64,000 nt of DNA from Pseudomonadota bacterium. Its GTDB lineage: Bacteria; Bdellovibrionota_C; UBA2361; OMII01. Shown one piece after another: positions 8,268 to 17,853 of the stretch. Location: contig JAPLFS010000074.1 in assembly GCA_026390555.1 (NCBI GenBank), positions 1 to 64,000 of the forward strand, given 5' to 3'. Within the stretch, counting starts at the first letter, position 1. Every line of letters starts with the position of its first letter. The notes beneath the pieces are model-generated. The model saw only the letters and a program-made list of their open reading frames with translations, had not been told where the DNA came from and searched no databases. Position numbers and translations under genes: made by a program.

Positions 8268-10475
8268 CTACACCTCGTGTGAAATCCCCGTTATCTTGCG
8301 GATAGTCGTGTGTTGCGGATACTGCGGCAGGGTTATAACGATGCGCGTACCGTGCGGCTGTTTATCAAACACACGCACCTCTCCCTGATGATCTGAGATA
8401 ACGGTGCTTACAATTGCAAGTCCAAGGCCTGTACCCCCCTTCTTAGTGGTAAAATAGGGCTCAAAGATCCTGTTCTTATCCGAGGCCGGCACACCGGGGC
8501 CGTTATCTGCAAACTCAATCACGGCACGCATAGTCTTGCGGTCGAAATTAAGCTTTGCAAGCACCTCTCCACTTTTACTAACATTATAGGAACGGATCGC
8601 AGCGACCGCATTATTAAGGATATTTCTAAATACCCCACGAATCTGCTCCGGATCTAGTAGCATCTCGGGAATCTTCTCCTCAACTGTCAAACCAAAGGTC
8701 AGATCCTGATGCTCTGCTGTAAAACTTTGGACGGTATTAGTTAGTAATGTTGTCAGATCAGTTGGAATGAATTGCGCCGTTGGCATTCGTCCATACTCTG
8801 AAAATTCATTGGCCAGGCGCTTAATAATCTCTACATGCTCAACGATTGAGCGCGTGGACTCCTCAACAGAGCTTGCGTGCTCACTGCCCTTCATCAGCTT
8901 CTCAAGTCGCTGTGCGGAGAGTTGGAGCGGGGTGAGTGGATTCTTAATCTCATGCGCGATACGGCGCGCCACGTCACGCCATGCCGCAAGATGCTGCGAC
9001 CTTGACAGCTCAGTTACATCATCAAGCAACAGAACATAGCCCAAGTGAGCGCCCTCTCCCGATATTATTCGACCCGCTGTAGCCACGACTATAAGCTCTC
9101 TACCCCCACTCTCAATGCGGGTTTCAACCTCTGCAATCGAGGTTGAGCTCTTGCCATTATCAGGCGCCAACGCTTTAAGTAAAGGTGCTATATTTGCCAG
9201 ATCCTGTGGTCGCAGTAGCTCCGATAGGGGTGCTCCAGGTACGAAATTTATATGATCGACCTGCAAAAGGGCTCCTGCTGCGCTATTAACCGTCGTTACC
9301 CGTTTCTGATTATCTAGCGCGACTACTCCTACCGCTAGATTTGCAAGGATCGTTTCAATTAGCACGCCGCGGTGCTCGGCCTCGTCACGCGAAGATCTTA
9401 GATCTCGCAACATCTGATTAAATGAATTAACCAGAAATCCAATCTCATCATCACGCGTTGGCTTAAGCTCAAAATCGTAGTTTCCTCGCGCTACGCTCCT
9501 CGTTCCCTCCGCCAATCGTTGAATCGGTCCAGTGATCTGCTTTGATACAAAGAACGCAACCCAGATCGCACCGAAAAGGGTCGTCAGATTGAACAATCCA
9601 AGGGTCAGAAAGAAGTTTGATTTTAGGGGGTGCTTGAAGGACTTGAGTTGCTCGTACTCATTAAAGGAATCGTTCACAACCCCCTGCGCATGCACGATAT
9701 CAGGATCCATACGGAACGAGATCACCATGATATGGCTTCGTAGCTGTGTATAGTAACGGACAAACTGACTCGCTCCCAGCTCTTCAATGCGCAGAGAATC
9801 CTCACCCCTAGCCGCATTACGCAACGCCTCTTGATCAAGCGGGGGTTCGGCAAATGATTCAACTGCGGCAGCTGGATGCACAGATTCGAGTAGAGACTCG
9901 CCGCTCTTTGATAAGATCTTGATGGCGTATAGGTCATTGAGGTTGCGCAGGTTTTCAAGATGACCCCGCAACCCAGACAGAGAGTCTGCATTGGTAGCAC
10001 GATTAACAAGATCGATCTTTACCCGCTCGGCCGCCGCCTTAACCGAAACCTTTACGCCACTTACATATTGACGAGCTATGGTCATAGAGCTCGTCACAGC
10101 AGATTCGATCTGAGTGCTGAACCAGCCCTCCATCGCTTCATTAATCAGACCACTCGCAACGATAAAGGAGAGCACCATCGGAATACACGCTATCAATACA
10201 AAGGCACCCATCAGCCGCGAGCGCAACTTGGCTCCAAGGATACCCCGGCGTCGCTCAAAAATAAGCTTTACGACGTTACGCCCAACCATCACTATCAGGA
10301 CAAGCAGCGCCATGATGTTGAGGTTTACTAAGAAGAAAACGAGGATGTTACTTGCAAAGGAATCCTCTTCAGATCTCCAATCGATAATCTTTGAAACCGC
10401 TAGCAAGGCCAGCAAGACCGCACTCACCAGAAGCGCCCAGCGCAACTTATACACGAGCGTAGTCAAAGACCTCAT
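8268..10475 (-). CDS. NtrY-like membrane sensor histidine kinase
   Basis: 735 residues. Several N-terminal membrane segments (about residues 12-30, 45-65, 90-110 and 290-312) frame a periplasmic region. A HAMP domain (TGPIQRLAEGTRSVARGNYD), a PAS domain (ETILANLAVGVVALDN) and a HisKA domain with the phospho-acceptor in AHEIKNPLTPLQLSAQRLEK follow. The ATPase domain has N box NILNNAVAAIRSY and G boxes DNGPGVP and GGTGLGLAIVSTV. This layout matches NtrY. No NtrX-type regulator lies beside it. Its ATG overlaps the stop of the DUF4390 gene by four bases, so the two are probably translationally coupled and transcribed with ruvAB. The signal sensed is unknown. Confidence 0.9.
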   Translation of the reverse strand: MRSLTTLVYKLRWALLVSAVLLALLAVSKIIDWRSEEDSFASNILVFFLVNLNIMALLVLIVMVGRNVVKLIFERRRGILGAKLRSRLMGAFVLIACIPMVLSFIVASGLINEAMEGWFSTQIESAVTSSMTIARQYVSGVKVSVKAAAERVKIDLVNRATNADSLSGLRGHLENLRNLNDLYAIKILSKSGESLLESVHPAAAVESFAEPPLDQEALRNAARGEDSLRIEELGASQFVRYYTQLRSHIMVISFRMDPDIVHAQGVVNDSFNEYEQLKSFKHPLKSNFFLTLGLFNLTTLFGAIWVAFFVSKQITGPIQRLAEGTRSVARGNYDFELKPTRDDEIGFLVNSFNQMLRDLRSSRDEAEHRGVLIETILANLAVGVVALDNQKRVTTVNSAAGALLQVDHINFVPGAPLSELLRPQDLANIAPLLKALAPDNGKSSTSIAEVETRIESGGRELIVVATAGRIISGEGAHLGYVLLLDDVTELSRSQHLAAWRDVARRIAHEIKNPLTPLQLSAQRLEKLMKGSEHASSVEESTRSIVEHVEIIKRLANEFSEYGRMPTAQFIPTDLTTLLTNTVQSFTAEHQDLTFGLTVEEKIPEMLLDPEQIRGVFRNILNNAVAAIRSYNVSKSGEVLAKLNFDRKTMRAVIEFADNGPGVPASDKNRIFEPYFTTKKGGTGLGLAIVSTVISDHQGEVRVFDKQPHGTRIVITLPQYPQHTTIRKITGISHEV

Positions 10476-11080
10476 GGCGTTGATTCCTGCGCTTTAATCT
10501 GTACGCCCTCTTTACCAGGATGAAGAGAGAACTCAAACCACTCAGATGTTGATTCAACCACGTTCACTAGGCCAAGGGTTAAAAACTGGGAAAGATGCGC
10601 AAGGGTTCGGTTTGAGCCGCCCTTGCAACGAAATATTGTTCTAGCTGAGATGTAGGCAGCAGGGTGCTTAATCAGCTCCTCCTGCTCTCGCCCAAGGAAG
10701 CGCAGCGAGAGGTTCTCAAAAGAAAGCTCCGCCCTGATCGCCTCAGCGCGAGCCGGAATACCAACAGCCATAGCATCAAGGCTATCGCCAAAGCGATCAG
10801 AGACAACCCTATAGCTCTCCGTAATTCCATCGTACTTTATGGTATGCAACTCAGAGCGCGCTGCCTCGCATCGATCAATCCATCCCACACGACGACGGCA
10901 CAACTGGGCTTCAAATCTTACATGCGCCTGCATAGCTGAATTGAGACACTCAACGACCGCCCCCTCAAGACCGGACGCACGTATAGTAACGCTCTCCTTT
11001 TCCCATGAGCTCCAGCTCACTGAAAGAAATGACGTTGAGAGGCTAAATACCCCGATTACAATACCGAGAAACAACCTCAC
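10472..11080 (-). CDS. DUF4390-like exported protein
   Basis: 202 residues with an N-terminal signal or anchor helix (LFLGIVIGVFSLSTSFLSVS). The pattern of a short beta-rich exported domain followed by ITESYRVVSDRFGDSLDAM and a closing SEWFEFSL recalls DUF4390 proteins, which commonly precede NtrY-type kinases in Proteobacteria. Position supports this: ruvB ends three bases upstream and the kinase start overlaps its stop. I infer that it acts with the kinase at the membrane, perhaps in sensing. No catalytic motif is visible. Confidence 0.65.
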   Translation of the reverse strand: MRLFLGIVIGVFSLSTSFLSVSWSSWEKESVTIRASGLEGAVVECLNSAMQAHVRFEAQLCRRRVGWIDRCEAARSELHTIKYDGITESYRVVSDRFGDSLDAMAVGIPARAEAIRAELSFENLSLRFLGREQEELIKHPAAYISARTIFRCKGGSNRTLAHLSQFLTLGLVNVVESTSEWFEFSLHPGKEGVQIKAQESTP

Positions 11081-11083
11081 AGA

Positions 11084-12271
11084 CTAATCCTTGCTAAAAT
11101 CACCACTAGCATTACCACTAAACAGAGACCCTTGATTAACGCGCTGCGGCAGCTCCTTACCGAGATGCCTATAGGCTCGGTCGGTCGCTTCTCGTCCACG
11201 CTTTGTTCGAGCAAGAAAGCCCTCTTGCAACAGATACGGCTCGAATACATCCTCTATGGTCTCGCTATCCTCGCCCATAGCCGCAGCGATCGTATCAATG
11301 CCAACAGGGCCACCCGCAAATTTATCTATGATTATCGAGAGTAGCGCTCGATCGGTGCGATCAAGGCCAACTGAGTCGATCTCAAGCAAGCCGAGCGCCT
11401 GCTCAGCAACCTGCTTAGTAACTACCCCTTCAGCACACTCCTGCGCGTAGTCTCGCACCCGTTTAAGGAGTCGATTTGCAACTCTCGGAGTTCCACGGGC
11501 ACGCGCAGCTATCTCTAGGGTAGCCTCTGTATCACATTCGATCTCCAATATTCCAGCCGAGCGGGATACGATCTGACTTAGCTCTCCAACAGAATAAAGA
11601 TCAAGCCGATGAACTATCCCGAAACGATCTCGCAGCGGTGAGGTCAGCATTCCAGAGCGGGTCGTTGCGCCGACTAAGGTAAATGGCTTTAAGGGGATCT
11701 TGATTGAGCGTGCCGCTGGGCCCTGTCCGATTACGATATCGAGCTCAAAGTCCTCCATCGCAGGATAAAGCACCTCCTCAATAACACGTGAAAGTCGGTG
11801 GATCTCGTCGATAAAGAATACATCGCGCTCGCCAAGCGACGTAAGGATCGCAGCCAAATCGCCCGGTCGCTCTATCGCCGGTCCCGAGGTGCTCTTGAAT
11901 CCCACCCCAAGCTCTCCAGCAAGGATCCTAGCAAGGGAGGTCTTACCGAGCCCAGGTGGCCCATGCAGAAGAACGTGATCGAGCGCCTCACCTCTGCGCT
12001 TAGAAGCGTTGCAGGAGATCTGAAGATTATTCCGTACGTGCTCCTGACCTATGTATTCATCGAAACGGCTCGGGCGTAGCGAAGTAACCAGGAGCTCGTC
12101 GTCATCTGCGCGTGAACGCGCCAGGGACTCGTCGCGTGAACGCGCTAGAGACTCATCGCGTGAACGCGCTAGCGGCCCCTCCACGCTGCTTGAGTCTGCG
12201 GGAGCACCCCAGATCTCAACGCTATCGTCAAAGTCATCCCCCTCATCCCCTCTTTTTACGGTGACCGACAT
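11084..12271 (-). CDS. ruvB: Holliday junction branch migration helicase RuvB
   Basis: 395 residues; about 50 more than usual because of an N-terminal extension. RuvB is the AAA+ motor that drives RuvA-bound four-way junctions in recombination repair. Walker A is GPPGLGKT (residues 104-111), Walker B FFIDEIHR (about 153-159), sensor 1 [19 protein letters not shown], and the C-terminal winged helix ends in [17 protein letters not shown]. The extension is acidic and contains LARSRDES repeats (residues 34-54) encoded by a 24-bp tandem repeat. It follows ruvA by 160 bp. A shorter start near residue 55 is possible, but no alternative ATG precedes the conserved [12 protein letters not shown], which favours the long form or a non-ATG start. 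Confidence 0.96.
   Translation of the reverse strand: MSVTVKRGDEGDDFDDSVEIWGAPADSSSVEGPLARSRDESLARSRDESLARSRADDDELLVTSLRPSRFDEYIGQEHVRNNLQISCNASKRRGEALDHVLLHGPPGLGKTSLARILAGELGVGFKSTSGPAIERPGDLAAILTSLGERDVFFIDEIHRLSRVIEEVLYPAMEDFELDIVIGQGPAARSIKIPLKPFTLVGATTRSGMLTSPLRDRFGIVHRLDLYSVGELSQIVSRSAGILEIECDTEATLEIAARARGTPRVANRLLKRVRDYAQECAEGVVTKQVAEQALGLLEIDSVGLDRTDRALLSIIIDKFAGGPVGIDTIAAAMGEDSETIEDVFEPYLLQEGFLARTKRGREATDRAYRHLGKELPQRVNQGSLFSGNASGDFSKD
12110..12173 (-). repeat. 24-bp tandem repeat in the ruvB 5' region
   Basis: Units begin at 12110, 12134 and 12158, the last being partial. Each starts GCGTGAACGCGC and they differ at only a few sites. The repeat is in frame and encodes LARSRDES twice plus LARSR. 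It lies outside the conserved RuvB core. Confidence 0.9.
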
Positions 12272-12432
12272 GCAGCTCCCTTATCTCTAAATATGACTAT
12301 ATATGATAGTACACTTTGAGGATGGCTTGCGAGAGCCTAGTTTAACCTATTCAAAAGGTTTTTATGCTTGTATTTTAGCAGGTTACGCTAACTAACAGGG
12401 CGCTATAAACATGCCGCGCTAAACATGGCGCT

Positions 12433-13050
12433 CTAAACATGGCGCAGTGCCTCCCGTACCAGATCCCCAACTACAGTTAAGTCCTGAGAGCTCCGGCTAG
12501 CCTGAGAAACCGCAGCCTCGGCGTCCCTGCGAGCAAACCCAAGCACCTCAAGTGCCGCGACAGCATCTCCTGAGATACTCGGAATAGTCGCCTCTGCGTT
12601 ACCCTCAACGCTTACCATGGCCCTTAGTGCAGAGGAGCGCTCGCCCGCCATATTCGCCACCAGGTCTCTAAGCTCAACTACGATGCGCTCGGCCTTCTTC
12701 TTCCCTACCCCCTTAATAGCCATAAGTGCGCGTACATCTCCGGAACCGATTGCTCGCAATAAATCTCGAATAGCCACGTTAGAAAGCACGTCTAAGGAGG
12801 ATCGCGGGCCAATGCCGGATACGCGGTTAAGGAGCAGGAACATCTGACGCTCAGCTTGAGTATCGAACCCAAAAAGCCGAATGGCGTCCTCTCGGACATC
12901 GGTGTAAATACTGATAACGGTCCGGGAGCCGATCGTTATGCGAGATAGGGTTAGCGAGGTGCAGGCCACCTCATACCCGACCCCTGCAACGTCGATTACT
13001 ATGGAATCACCATTAACCTCAATTACTTCACCGTTTAATCTGCTTATCAT
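12433..13050 (-). CDS. ruvA: Holliday junction DNA-binding protein RuvA
   Basis: 205 residues, normal length. RuvA tetramers clamp the four-way junction and load RuvB. The OB-fold N-terminus (MISRLNGEVIEVNGDSIVIDVAGVGYEV) is followed by helix-hairpin-helix motifs (LLNRVSGIGPRSSLDVLS and LMAIKGVGKKKAERIVVELRD). The C-terminal domain III (DAVAALEVLGFARRDAEAAV) binds RuvB. It is first in the ruvA-ruvB-DUF4390-kinase series and diverges from the PBP1B gene across about 105 bp, which should hold both promoters. No ruvC is present nearby. Confidence 0.96.
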   Translation of the reverse strand: MISRLNGEVIEVNGDSIVIDVAGVGYEVACTSLTLSRITIGSRTVISIYTDVREDAIRLFGFDTQAERQMFLLLNRVSGIGPRSSLDVLSNVAIRDLLRAIGSGDVRALMAIKGVGKKKAERIVVELRDLVANMAGERSSALRAMVSVEGNAEATIPSISGDAVAALEVLGFARRDAEAAVSQASRSSQDLTVVGDLVREALRHV

Positions 13051-13155
13051 GTGTCGATCTCAAAGTGCTTTGCCCATGAACTTAATATCACTCCCAAGGT
13101 GTCGTGTCTCGCTCCAATTCGCTTACCTTTCTGCAATTAATACCCTTTAGTAGCT

Positions 13156-15594
13156 ATGCCAGCAAAGAAGAAGACAAACAAACCAAAAACCCGCCGCCCC
13201 TCTAAGGCCCGCAGAGCTCGATCCTCGACTAAGCCCAGCGCTCCTCGCAAGCGCCTACTGCTACGCGGCGCTCTTATCAGCCTAGTGATTGCCGGCTTAT
13301 GTAGTTACGGACTGTTTTACGTTATCGACCGCAAGGTCCGCGCCCGCCTCGATTCGTTACACGGCTCCAGCTTGCCGGTTGTGTACTCTGCGCCCCTTGA
13401 TCTAGGGGGGCTTGTAGCTCGCATGGATGATAACGGCGCCTCGCAAGTTGCTCGGCTACGCGCAGTGCTTAACGACAGACGCTACTCAGAGGTGCAGGGC
13501 TCCCCGGCGCGCGCCGGTGAATTCTCGATCTCTCCCACAACACTTAGCGTTATGATCCGCTCGTACCGTAACTCAATAGGGGCTACGATTCAGGCACGCA
13601 AGGTCTCTCTAGCGCTTGATGCCCCCACGAATGAACGTGCGCAGCTCGAACCACAGGTAATCTCGTACTTTAACGCCCCCGATGTGCGGGCGAGTACCTT
13701 TACCCCCCTCGCTCAAATACCTAAGCTAGTTCAACAAGCCGTCATCTCTATAGAGGATGAGCGTTTCTATGATCACATGGGTATTGATCTGATCAGCATT
13801 ACCCGCGCTCTGGTCACCAATATCCTTGCAGCACGGCTCGTTCAGGGCGGCAGCACCATCACCCAACAGTTAGCGAAGAACCTCTTCCTCTCACCAAAGA
13901 GAACCTTGACTAGAAAGCTACTTGAGGTTCCTACCGCCTTTAGCCTTGAACGACACCTAAGCAAAGACCAACTACTTGAGCTTTATCTAAATGAGGTCTA
14001 TCTCGGACAGGAGGGCGCGGTTGCCATCCACGGCATGCCCGAGGCTGCGAACACCCTTTTCGGGAAAAAGATAGGAGACCTTACCCCTGATGAAGCCGCA
14101 ACCTTAGCGGGCATTATCAAGGCTCCCTCATATTTCAATCCACGTAAGCATCCTGAACGCGCCGTGGAGCGTCGTGACGTCGTGCTTGGTAAGATGAATC
14201 AGCTTGGTGCGCTTTCAGATTCAGAGTATGCGTCTGCAAAAAAGCGCCCGATCAAAGTTATCGAACATCAGGAGCACCGCCGCATCGCTCCCTTTTACTC
14301 CTCGGCTTTAGAATTAGAGCTCGCGCAAACGATCGATCTAGAATCCGCTCCTAGTGCAGGGCTTGCGGTCTACACCGGCATGGACCTCGGAATGCAACGT
14401 TGTGCCGAGCAGGCGATCGCACGTGGAGTAGAGCGTCTTGAGAGCGCTCATCCAAAGCTACGCAATAAGGAGCGCCCAATAGAAGCTGCCCTGGTTGCAA
14501 TTGAACCGTACTCAGGTCTCGTTAAAGCTTGGGTCGGTGGTCGAAACTTCGGAGAGAGTCAGTTTAACAGGGTCAATCAGGCTGTGCGGCAGGTAGGCTC
14601 TACTATTAAACCGTTCCTCTACCTTACAGCACTCGACGGTACACTAAACTCCTATAAGATCGCCTCTCCAATCAGCATCCTTGAGGATCAACCGATTGAG
14701 GTAAAGCTCAAGCACCAAGCGACCTGGAATCCGGAAAACTACGACCACGAGTTCCGCGGAGATGTCACACTGCGCTACGCCCTTGAAAAGTCCCTCAACA
14801 TGCCGGCGATCTACATAGCGGAACGGATCGGGCTACCCGCGCTGCGCCGCACCCTATCAGCGTTTAAGCTGTCAGATAATGTACAGGAGGTGCCATCACT
14901 CGCGCTCGGCGCACTCGATACCACCCTACTCCGACTTACCTCTGCCTACGGAGCACTCGCCAACTCCGGTATCTATATTCAACCCAGGCTCTTTATAACG
15001 GCGCTCGATAACGACGGAGAGCGTCTTATGACCTCAGAGCTGCTCGAAGAGCGGGTTGCAGATGACAACGCGACCTACGTTCTGACTAACATCCTGCAGG
15101 GTGTTCTGAGCCGTGGAACTGGCACAGCCGCTCGCGCCGCTGGCTTTACGAGAGAGGCGGCTGGAAAGACAGGCACCTCAAACGACGCCCGAGATGCCTG
15201 GTTCGTTGGCTTTACGCCTAACCTGGTTGTTGGGGTCTGGAGCGGATTTGATGATAACTCCCCCATTAATCTTACTGGAGGGAGTGCTGCGGCCCCGATC
15301 TGGGGTGATTTTATGGAGTGCAGCTCAAACTACCTTCCAACGGCCCCCTTTGTCGCTCCAGCAGGGGTCAGCTTTGTTGAGATCGACCGATCCTCGGGTG
15401 GTAAGATAACTGAAAATTGCCCTGATAGTGCGCGCACCACCGAGGTCTTTGTACACGGGACGGAGCCCAGCCATGATTGTCCCATGCACCCAGCAGAGTT
15501 GGGGGAGGTGCAGCAGCTACCACAACGCTATGACCCCTCTAATAATAGGCGGGACCAGAGCTTCTGGCGCTCGATCTTTGGAGGACAGCGGTAG
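13156..15594 (+). CDS. mrcB: Bifunctional penicillin-binding protein, PBP1B type
   Basis: 812 residues. A basic cytoplasmic tail and one membrane helix (about 35-57) precede a UB2H-like region (about 60-170, with RAGEFSISP), which marks PBP1B rather than PBP1A. The GT51 glycosyltransferase domain has the catalytic EDERFYDHMG (E200) and GGSTITQQLAKNL. The transpeptidase domain has SxxK at S482-K485 (GSTIKPF), SLN at 546-548 and KTGTS at 670-674. It polymerises lipid II and cross-links peptidoglycan in the periplasm. The C-terminal tail after 740 contains a Cys pair (NCPDS, HDCPMH). It starts the plus-strand block and may share its transcript with the gspLMN genes about 90 bp downstream. Confidence 0.95.
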   Translation: MPAKKKTNKPKTRRPSKARRARSSTKPSAPRKRLLLRGALISLVIAGLCSYGLFYVIDRKVRARLDSLHGSSLPVVYSAPLDLGGLVARMDDNGASQVARLRAVLNDRRYSEVQGSPARAGEFSISPTTLSVMIRSYRNSIGATIQARKVSLALDAPTNERAQLEPQVISYFNAPDVRASTFTPLAQIPKLVQQAVISIEDERFYDHMGIDLISITRALVTNILAARLVQGGSTITQQLAKNLFLSPKRTLTRKLLEVPTAFSLERHLSKDQLLELYLNEVYLGQEGAVAIHGMPEAANTLFGKKIGDLTPDEAATLAGIIKAPSYFNPRKHPERAVERRDVVLGKMNQLGALSDSEYASAKKRPIKVIEHQEHRRIAPFYSSALELELAQTIDLESAPSAGLAVYTGMDLGMQRCAEQAIARGVERLESAHPKLRNKERPIEAALVAIEPYSGLVKAWVGGRNFGESQFNRVNQAVRQVGSTIKPFLYLTALDGTLNSYKIASPISILEDQPIEVKLKHQATWNPENYDHEFRGDVTLRYALEKSLNMPAIYIAERIGLPALRRTLSAFKLSDNVQEVPSLALGALDTTLLRLTSAYGALANSGIYIQPRLFITALDNDGERLMTSELLEERVADDNATYVLTNILQGVLSRGTGTAARAAGFTREAAGKTGTSNDARDAWFVGFTPNLVVGVWSGFDDNSPINLTGGSAAAPIWGDFMECSSNYLPTAPFVAPAGVSFVEIDRSSGGKITENCPDSARTTEVFVHGTEPSHDCPMHPAELGEVQQLPQRYDPSNNRRDQSFWRSIFGGQR

Positions 15595-15686
15595 GGTATT
15601 TAGACCCTTTGGCTGCCACTATTTAGTCTACGAACACCGAACTCCCCTTGCCCAGTCATGGAGTATCCAGTAATGATCTCGGATAT

Positions 15687-17282
15687 ATGCAGTATATCTT
15701 GGGTGTCGATCTAAGCTCTCAGCCGTGTGAAATCACAGTGTCTTGCGTTAACGGCGAGCACGTTGAGGTCTTGGAACGCACCACTGCGGCACTTCCTCTA
15801 CTCAACGATAGAAAGCTACTCTGCAACAGCGATCTGCGCCCATTTCTACAAAAAAAGAACGACGACCAACTTCCAGGGGAGTTGCCCACCGATACTCAGG
15901 ACACATCCAAGGAGGAGCAGCTCCGCAGTGCGGTACTTGAGGCCGTTACAGCTCTACGCGAAGCGCTCGGGTCCCTTCGGCAAGAATGGACGGCCTCAAC
16001 GGTCATTATTCCAGCCCACGATCATATTGCGCTCAATCTTAACCTGCCATTTGGGGACGCCAAGAACCTAGGGAAAATCGTTGACCTTGAGGTCCAGGAT
16101 GTTTTGCCCTTCGAAATCAATGAATTCCTCGTTCAATATTCAACCGTCGGGATCTTTGAAGCTGGCACCGGTATTACAGGTGCGGAGGAGGAGGGGAAAA
16201 CAGCGCCATTCGATGTTCATGTCGGGGTTATTCCACGCAGCTTCGTGCGAAATTTACTGGAGCTATGCAAAGCTTCTGGGCTTGAGCCCAATATCCTAAC
16301 CGTTCCTTCAAGCGCGATAGCGGCCGTGTATCACCTCGGCAAGGATTTCTTTAAGGCTAACTCCGCTGTAATCTTCAATCGCGGAGAGGAATACTCAATG
16401 GCTATCTTTATTAACGGCGAGGTGCGGGTCGAGCGTGCCCTGCTGGCGTCCAATATTATTCCGGCACAGCTAGAGGGTCGCCGTGAAGATGACATCAAGC
16501 ATATCTTTACGGCTCTTAAACTGATGATCGCCTCGACAGAACGTCGCTACGGCACACGCATTGAGAGCGTCTACTTACTCGGCCGAGACGTTAAGGGATC
16601 TAACCTACAACAGCTATTCGGACGCCCACTTGAGGGTGTGCAGTTTAGAGATGTGCTCAAAACAAGTGATCCACAGGTCAGTATCGCTGCTCTCGGAGCC
16701 ATCTTTGCTAAGGATGAAACGACCCTCTCACCACTCTCAAACTTTAGGACCCGCGAATTCTCCTTTACTCCCCGTTTTGGTGAGTTCCTAAGAGCCTTAC
16801 TTGGTGCGCGTAGATACATGATAACGGCTACACTGGCGCTCCTAATTGGAATAGCTAGCATCTACGGGATTAGAGCCTACACTATCACCCGCACTAAGGA
16901 CGCGCTGCTTGAGCAGATTAAAATGGTTCTGCCTAACTTTGAGAGCTCGGATGAGGATCTGCGCATGGCGTTGGCCACGGCTGAAAAGAAGCTCTCCGAT
17001 GAGCTCGGAGTGCTCAGCTCTCCTGCCAAGGTATCTCCGCTAGACGCCCTGCTAGAGATCATGAAGCTCTTCCCCGAGGGCGCCGGAGTTGTCCTGACCT
17101 CTATTAAGGTAAACGGAACTCGGGTCACTATAACCGGTAACGTACCATCGATCAGTGCAAGTGAGTCGGTTTCTAAGGCGCTCAAGGTAAGTAAGGATTT
17201 TTTCAGTAGGGTTGAGCCACCAAGAACGAGTCCAAGCGGCACGAAGTTTAATTTCACTATCGAAGCCACATTGGCGTTATAA
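15687..17282 (+). CDS. gspL: Type II secretion inner-membrane protein GspL-like (PilM/PilN type)
   Basis: About 531 residues from ATG 15687; an upstream in-frame TTG at 15648 adds 13, but the ATG places the actin-like motif MQYILGVDLSSQ at the N-terminus as in PilM/GspL. The first 360 residues form the actin-like cytoplasmic domain (FGDAKNLGKIVDLEVQDVLP matches the family). A membrane helix lies near YMITATLALLIGIASIYGI, followed by a coiled coil and a ferredoxin-like periplasmic domain (VVLTSIKVNGTRVTITGNV). GspL couples the secretion ATPase GspE to the pseudopilus. The gspM and gspN genes follow directly, which supports GspL over a type IV pilus PilM. Confidence 0.8.
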   Translation: MQYILGVDLSSQPCEITVSCVNGEHVEVLERTTAALPLLNDRKLLCNSDLRPFLQKKNDDQLPGELPTDTQDTSKEEQLRSAVLEAVTALREALGSLRQEWTASTVIIPAHDHIALNLNLPFGDAKNLGKIVDLEVQDVLPFEINEFLVQYSTVGIFEAGTGITGAEEEGKTAPFDVHVGVIPRSFVRNLLELCKASGLEPNILTVPSSAIAAVYHLGKDFFKANSAVIFNRGEEYSMAIFINGEVRVERALLASNIIPAQLEGRREDDIKHIFTALKLMIASTERRYGTRIESVYLLGRDVKGSNLQQLFGRPLEGVQFRDVLKTSDPQVSIAALGAIFAKDETTLSPLSNFRTREFSFTPRFGEFLRALLGARRYMITATLALLIGIASIYGIRAYTITRTKDALLEQIKMVLPNFESSDEDLRMALATAEKKLSDELGVLSSPAKVSPLDALLEIMKLFPEGAGVVLTSIKVNGTRVTITGNVPSISASESVSKALKVSKDFFSRVEPPRTSPSGTKFNFTIEATLAL

Positions 17283-17292
17283 GGGGGATGAA

Positions 17293-17847
17293 ATGAAGGA
17301 GGAATTAATTGCGTTCATCCAACAACGAACGCCCCGTGAGAAGGCAATGGGGGCGGTTGCCATTATCACCCTAGCCAGCATGATGCTCTATCCTCTCCTG
17401 GTTGCACCGGTACGAGAGGCATTCGCGCGACAATCGAAACAACTTGAAGATCTTTCAATGACCTACAACGTGACACCTGCAGTGCTTACGCGCTACGCCA
17501 AGTTGTTAACCCGTAGGCAGGATCTTGAGAAGTTTTACAGTGGGGTTGACCTATCTGCAGATCCCCTCTCATATATTGAAAAGTTATTGCGTGACACCGC
17601 CAAGGCCTCCGGTCCGTACAACGTTACCCCACGCGAGGGCTCAACGCTCGGAGAGCGCTATGTGGCAAAGATCTTCCTAGTAAATTTTCAAACAACGAGC
17701 ATGGAGAACCTCTCGGCGTTCCTTAAGGAGTTAACAACCGGCACGCAGCCGATGCTACTCTCAGCCATCACACTGGATAAGCGCGGGGCTGCCGACACCA
17801 TTACCGTACAACTTGAGGTGAGTGGCTTTGAGGCGCTCTCCAAGTAG
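17293..17847 (+). CDS. gspM: Type II secretion protein GspM-like
   Basis: 184 residues from ATG 17293, preceded by a good ribosome site (AAGGGGG at 17281-17287). The layout is typical of GspM: a short cytoplasmic N-terminus (FIQQRTPREKAMGAVAI), one membrane helix (about residues 18-36), a coiled coil, and a small alpha-beta periplasmic domain in which VNFQTTSMENLSAFLKEL recalls the ferredoxin-like fold. The sequence itself is poorly conserved, so the call leans on order: it sits ten bases after gspL and six bases before gspN. It should bind GspL in the inner membrane. Confidence 0.75.
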   Translation: MKEELIAFIQQRTPREKAMGAVAIITLASMMLYPLLVAPVREAFARQSKQLEDLSMTYNVTPAVLTRYAKLLTRRQDLEKFYSGVDLSADPLSYIEKLLRDTAKASGPYNVTPREGSTLGERYVAKIFLVNFQTTSMENLSAFLKELTTGTQPMLLSAITLDKRGAADTITVQLEVSGFEALSK

Positions 17848-17853
17848 TGGATT

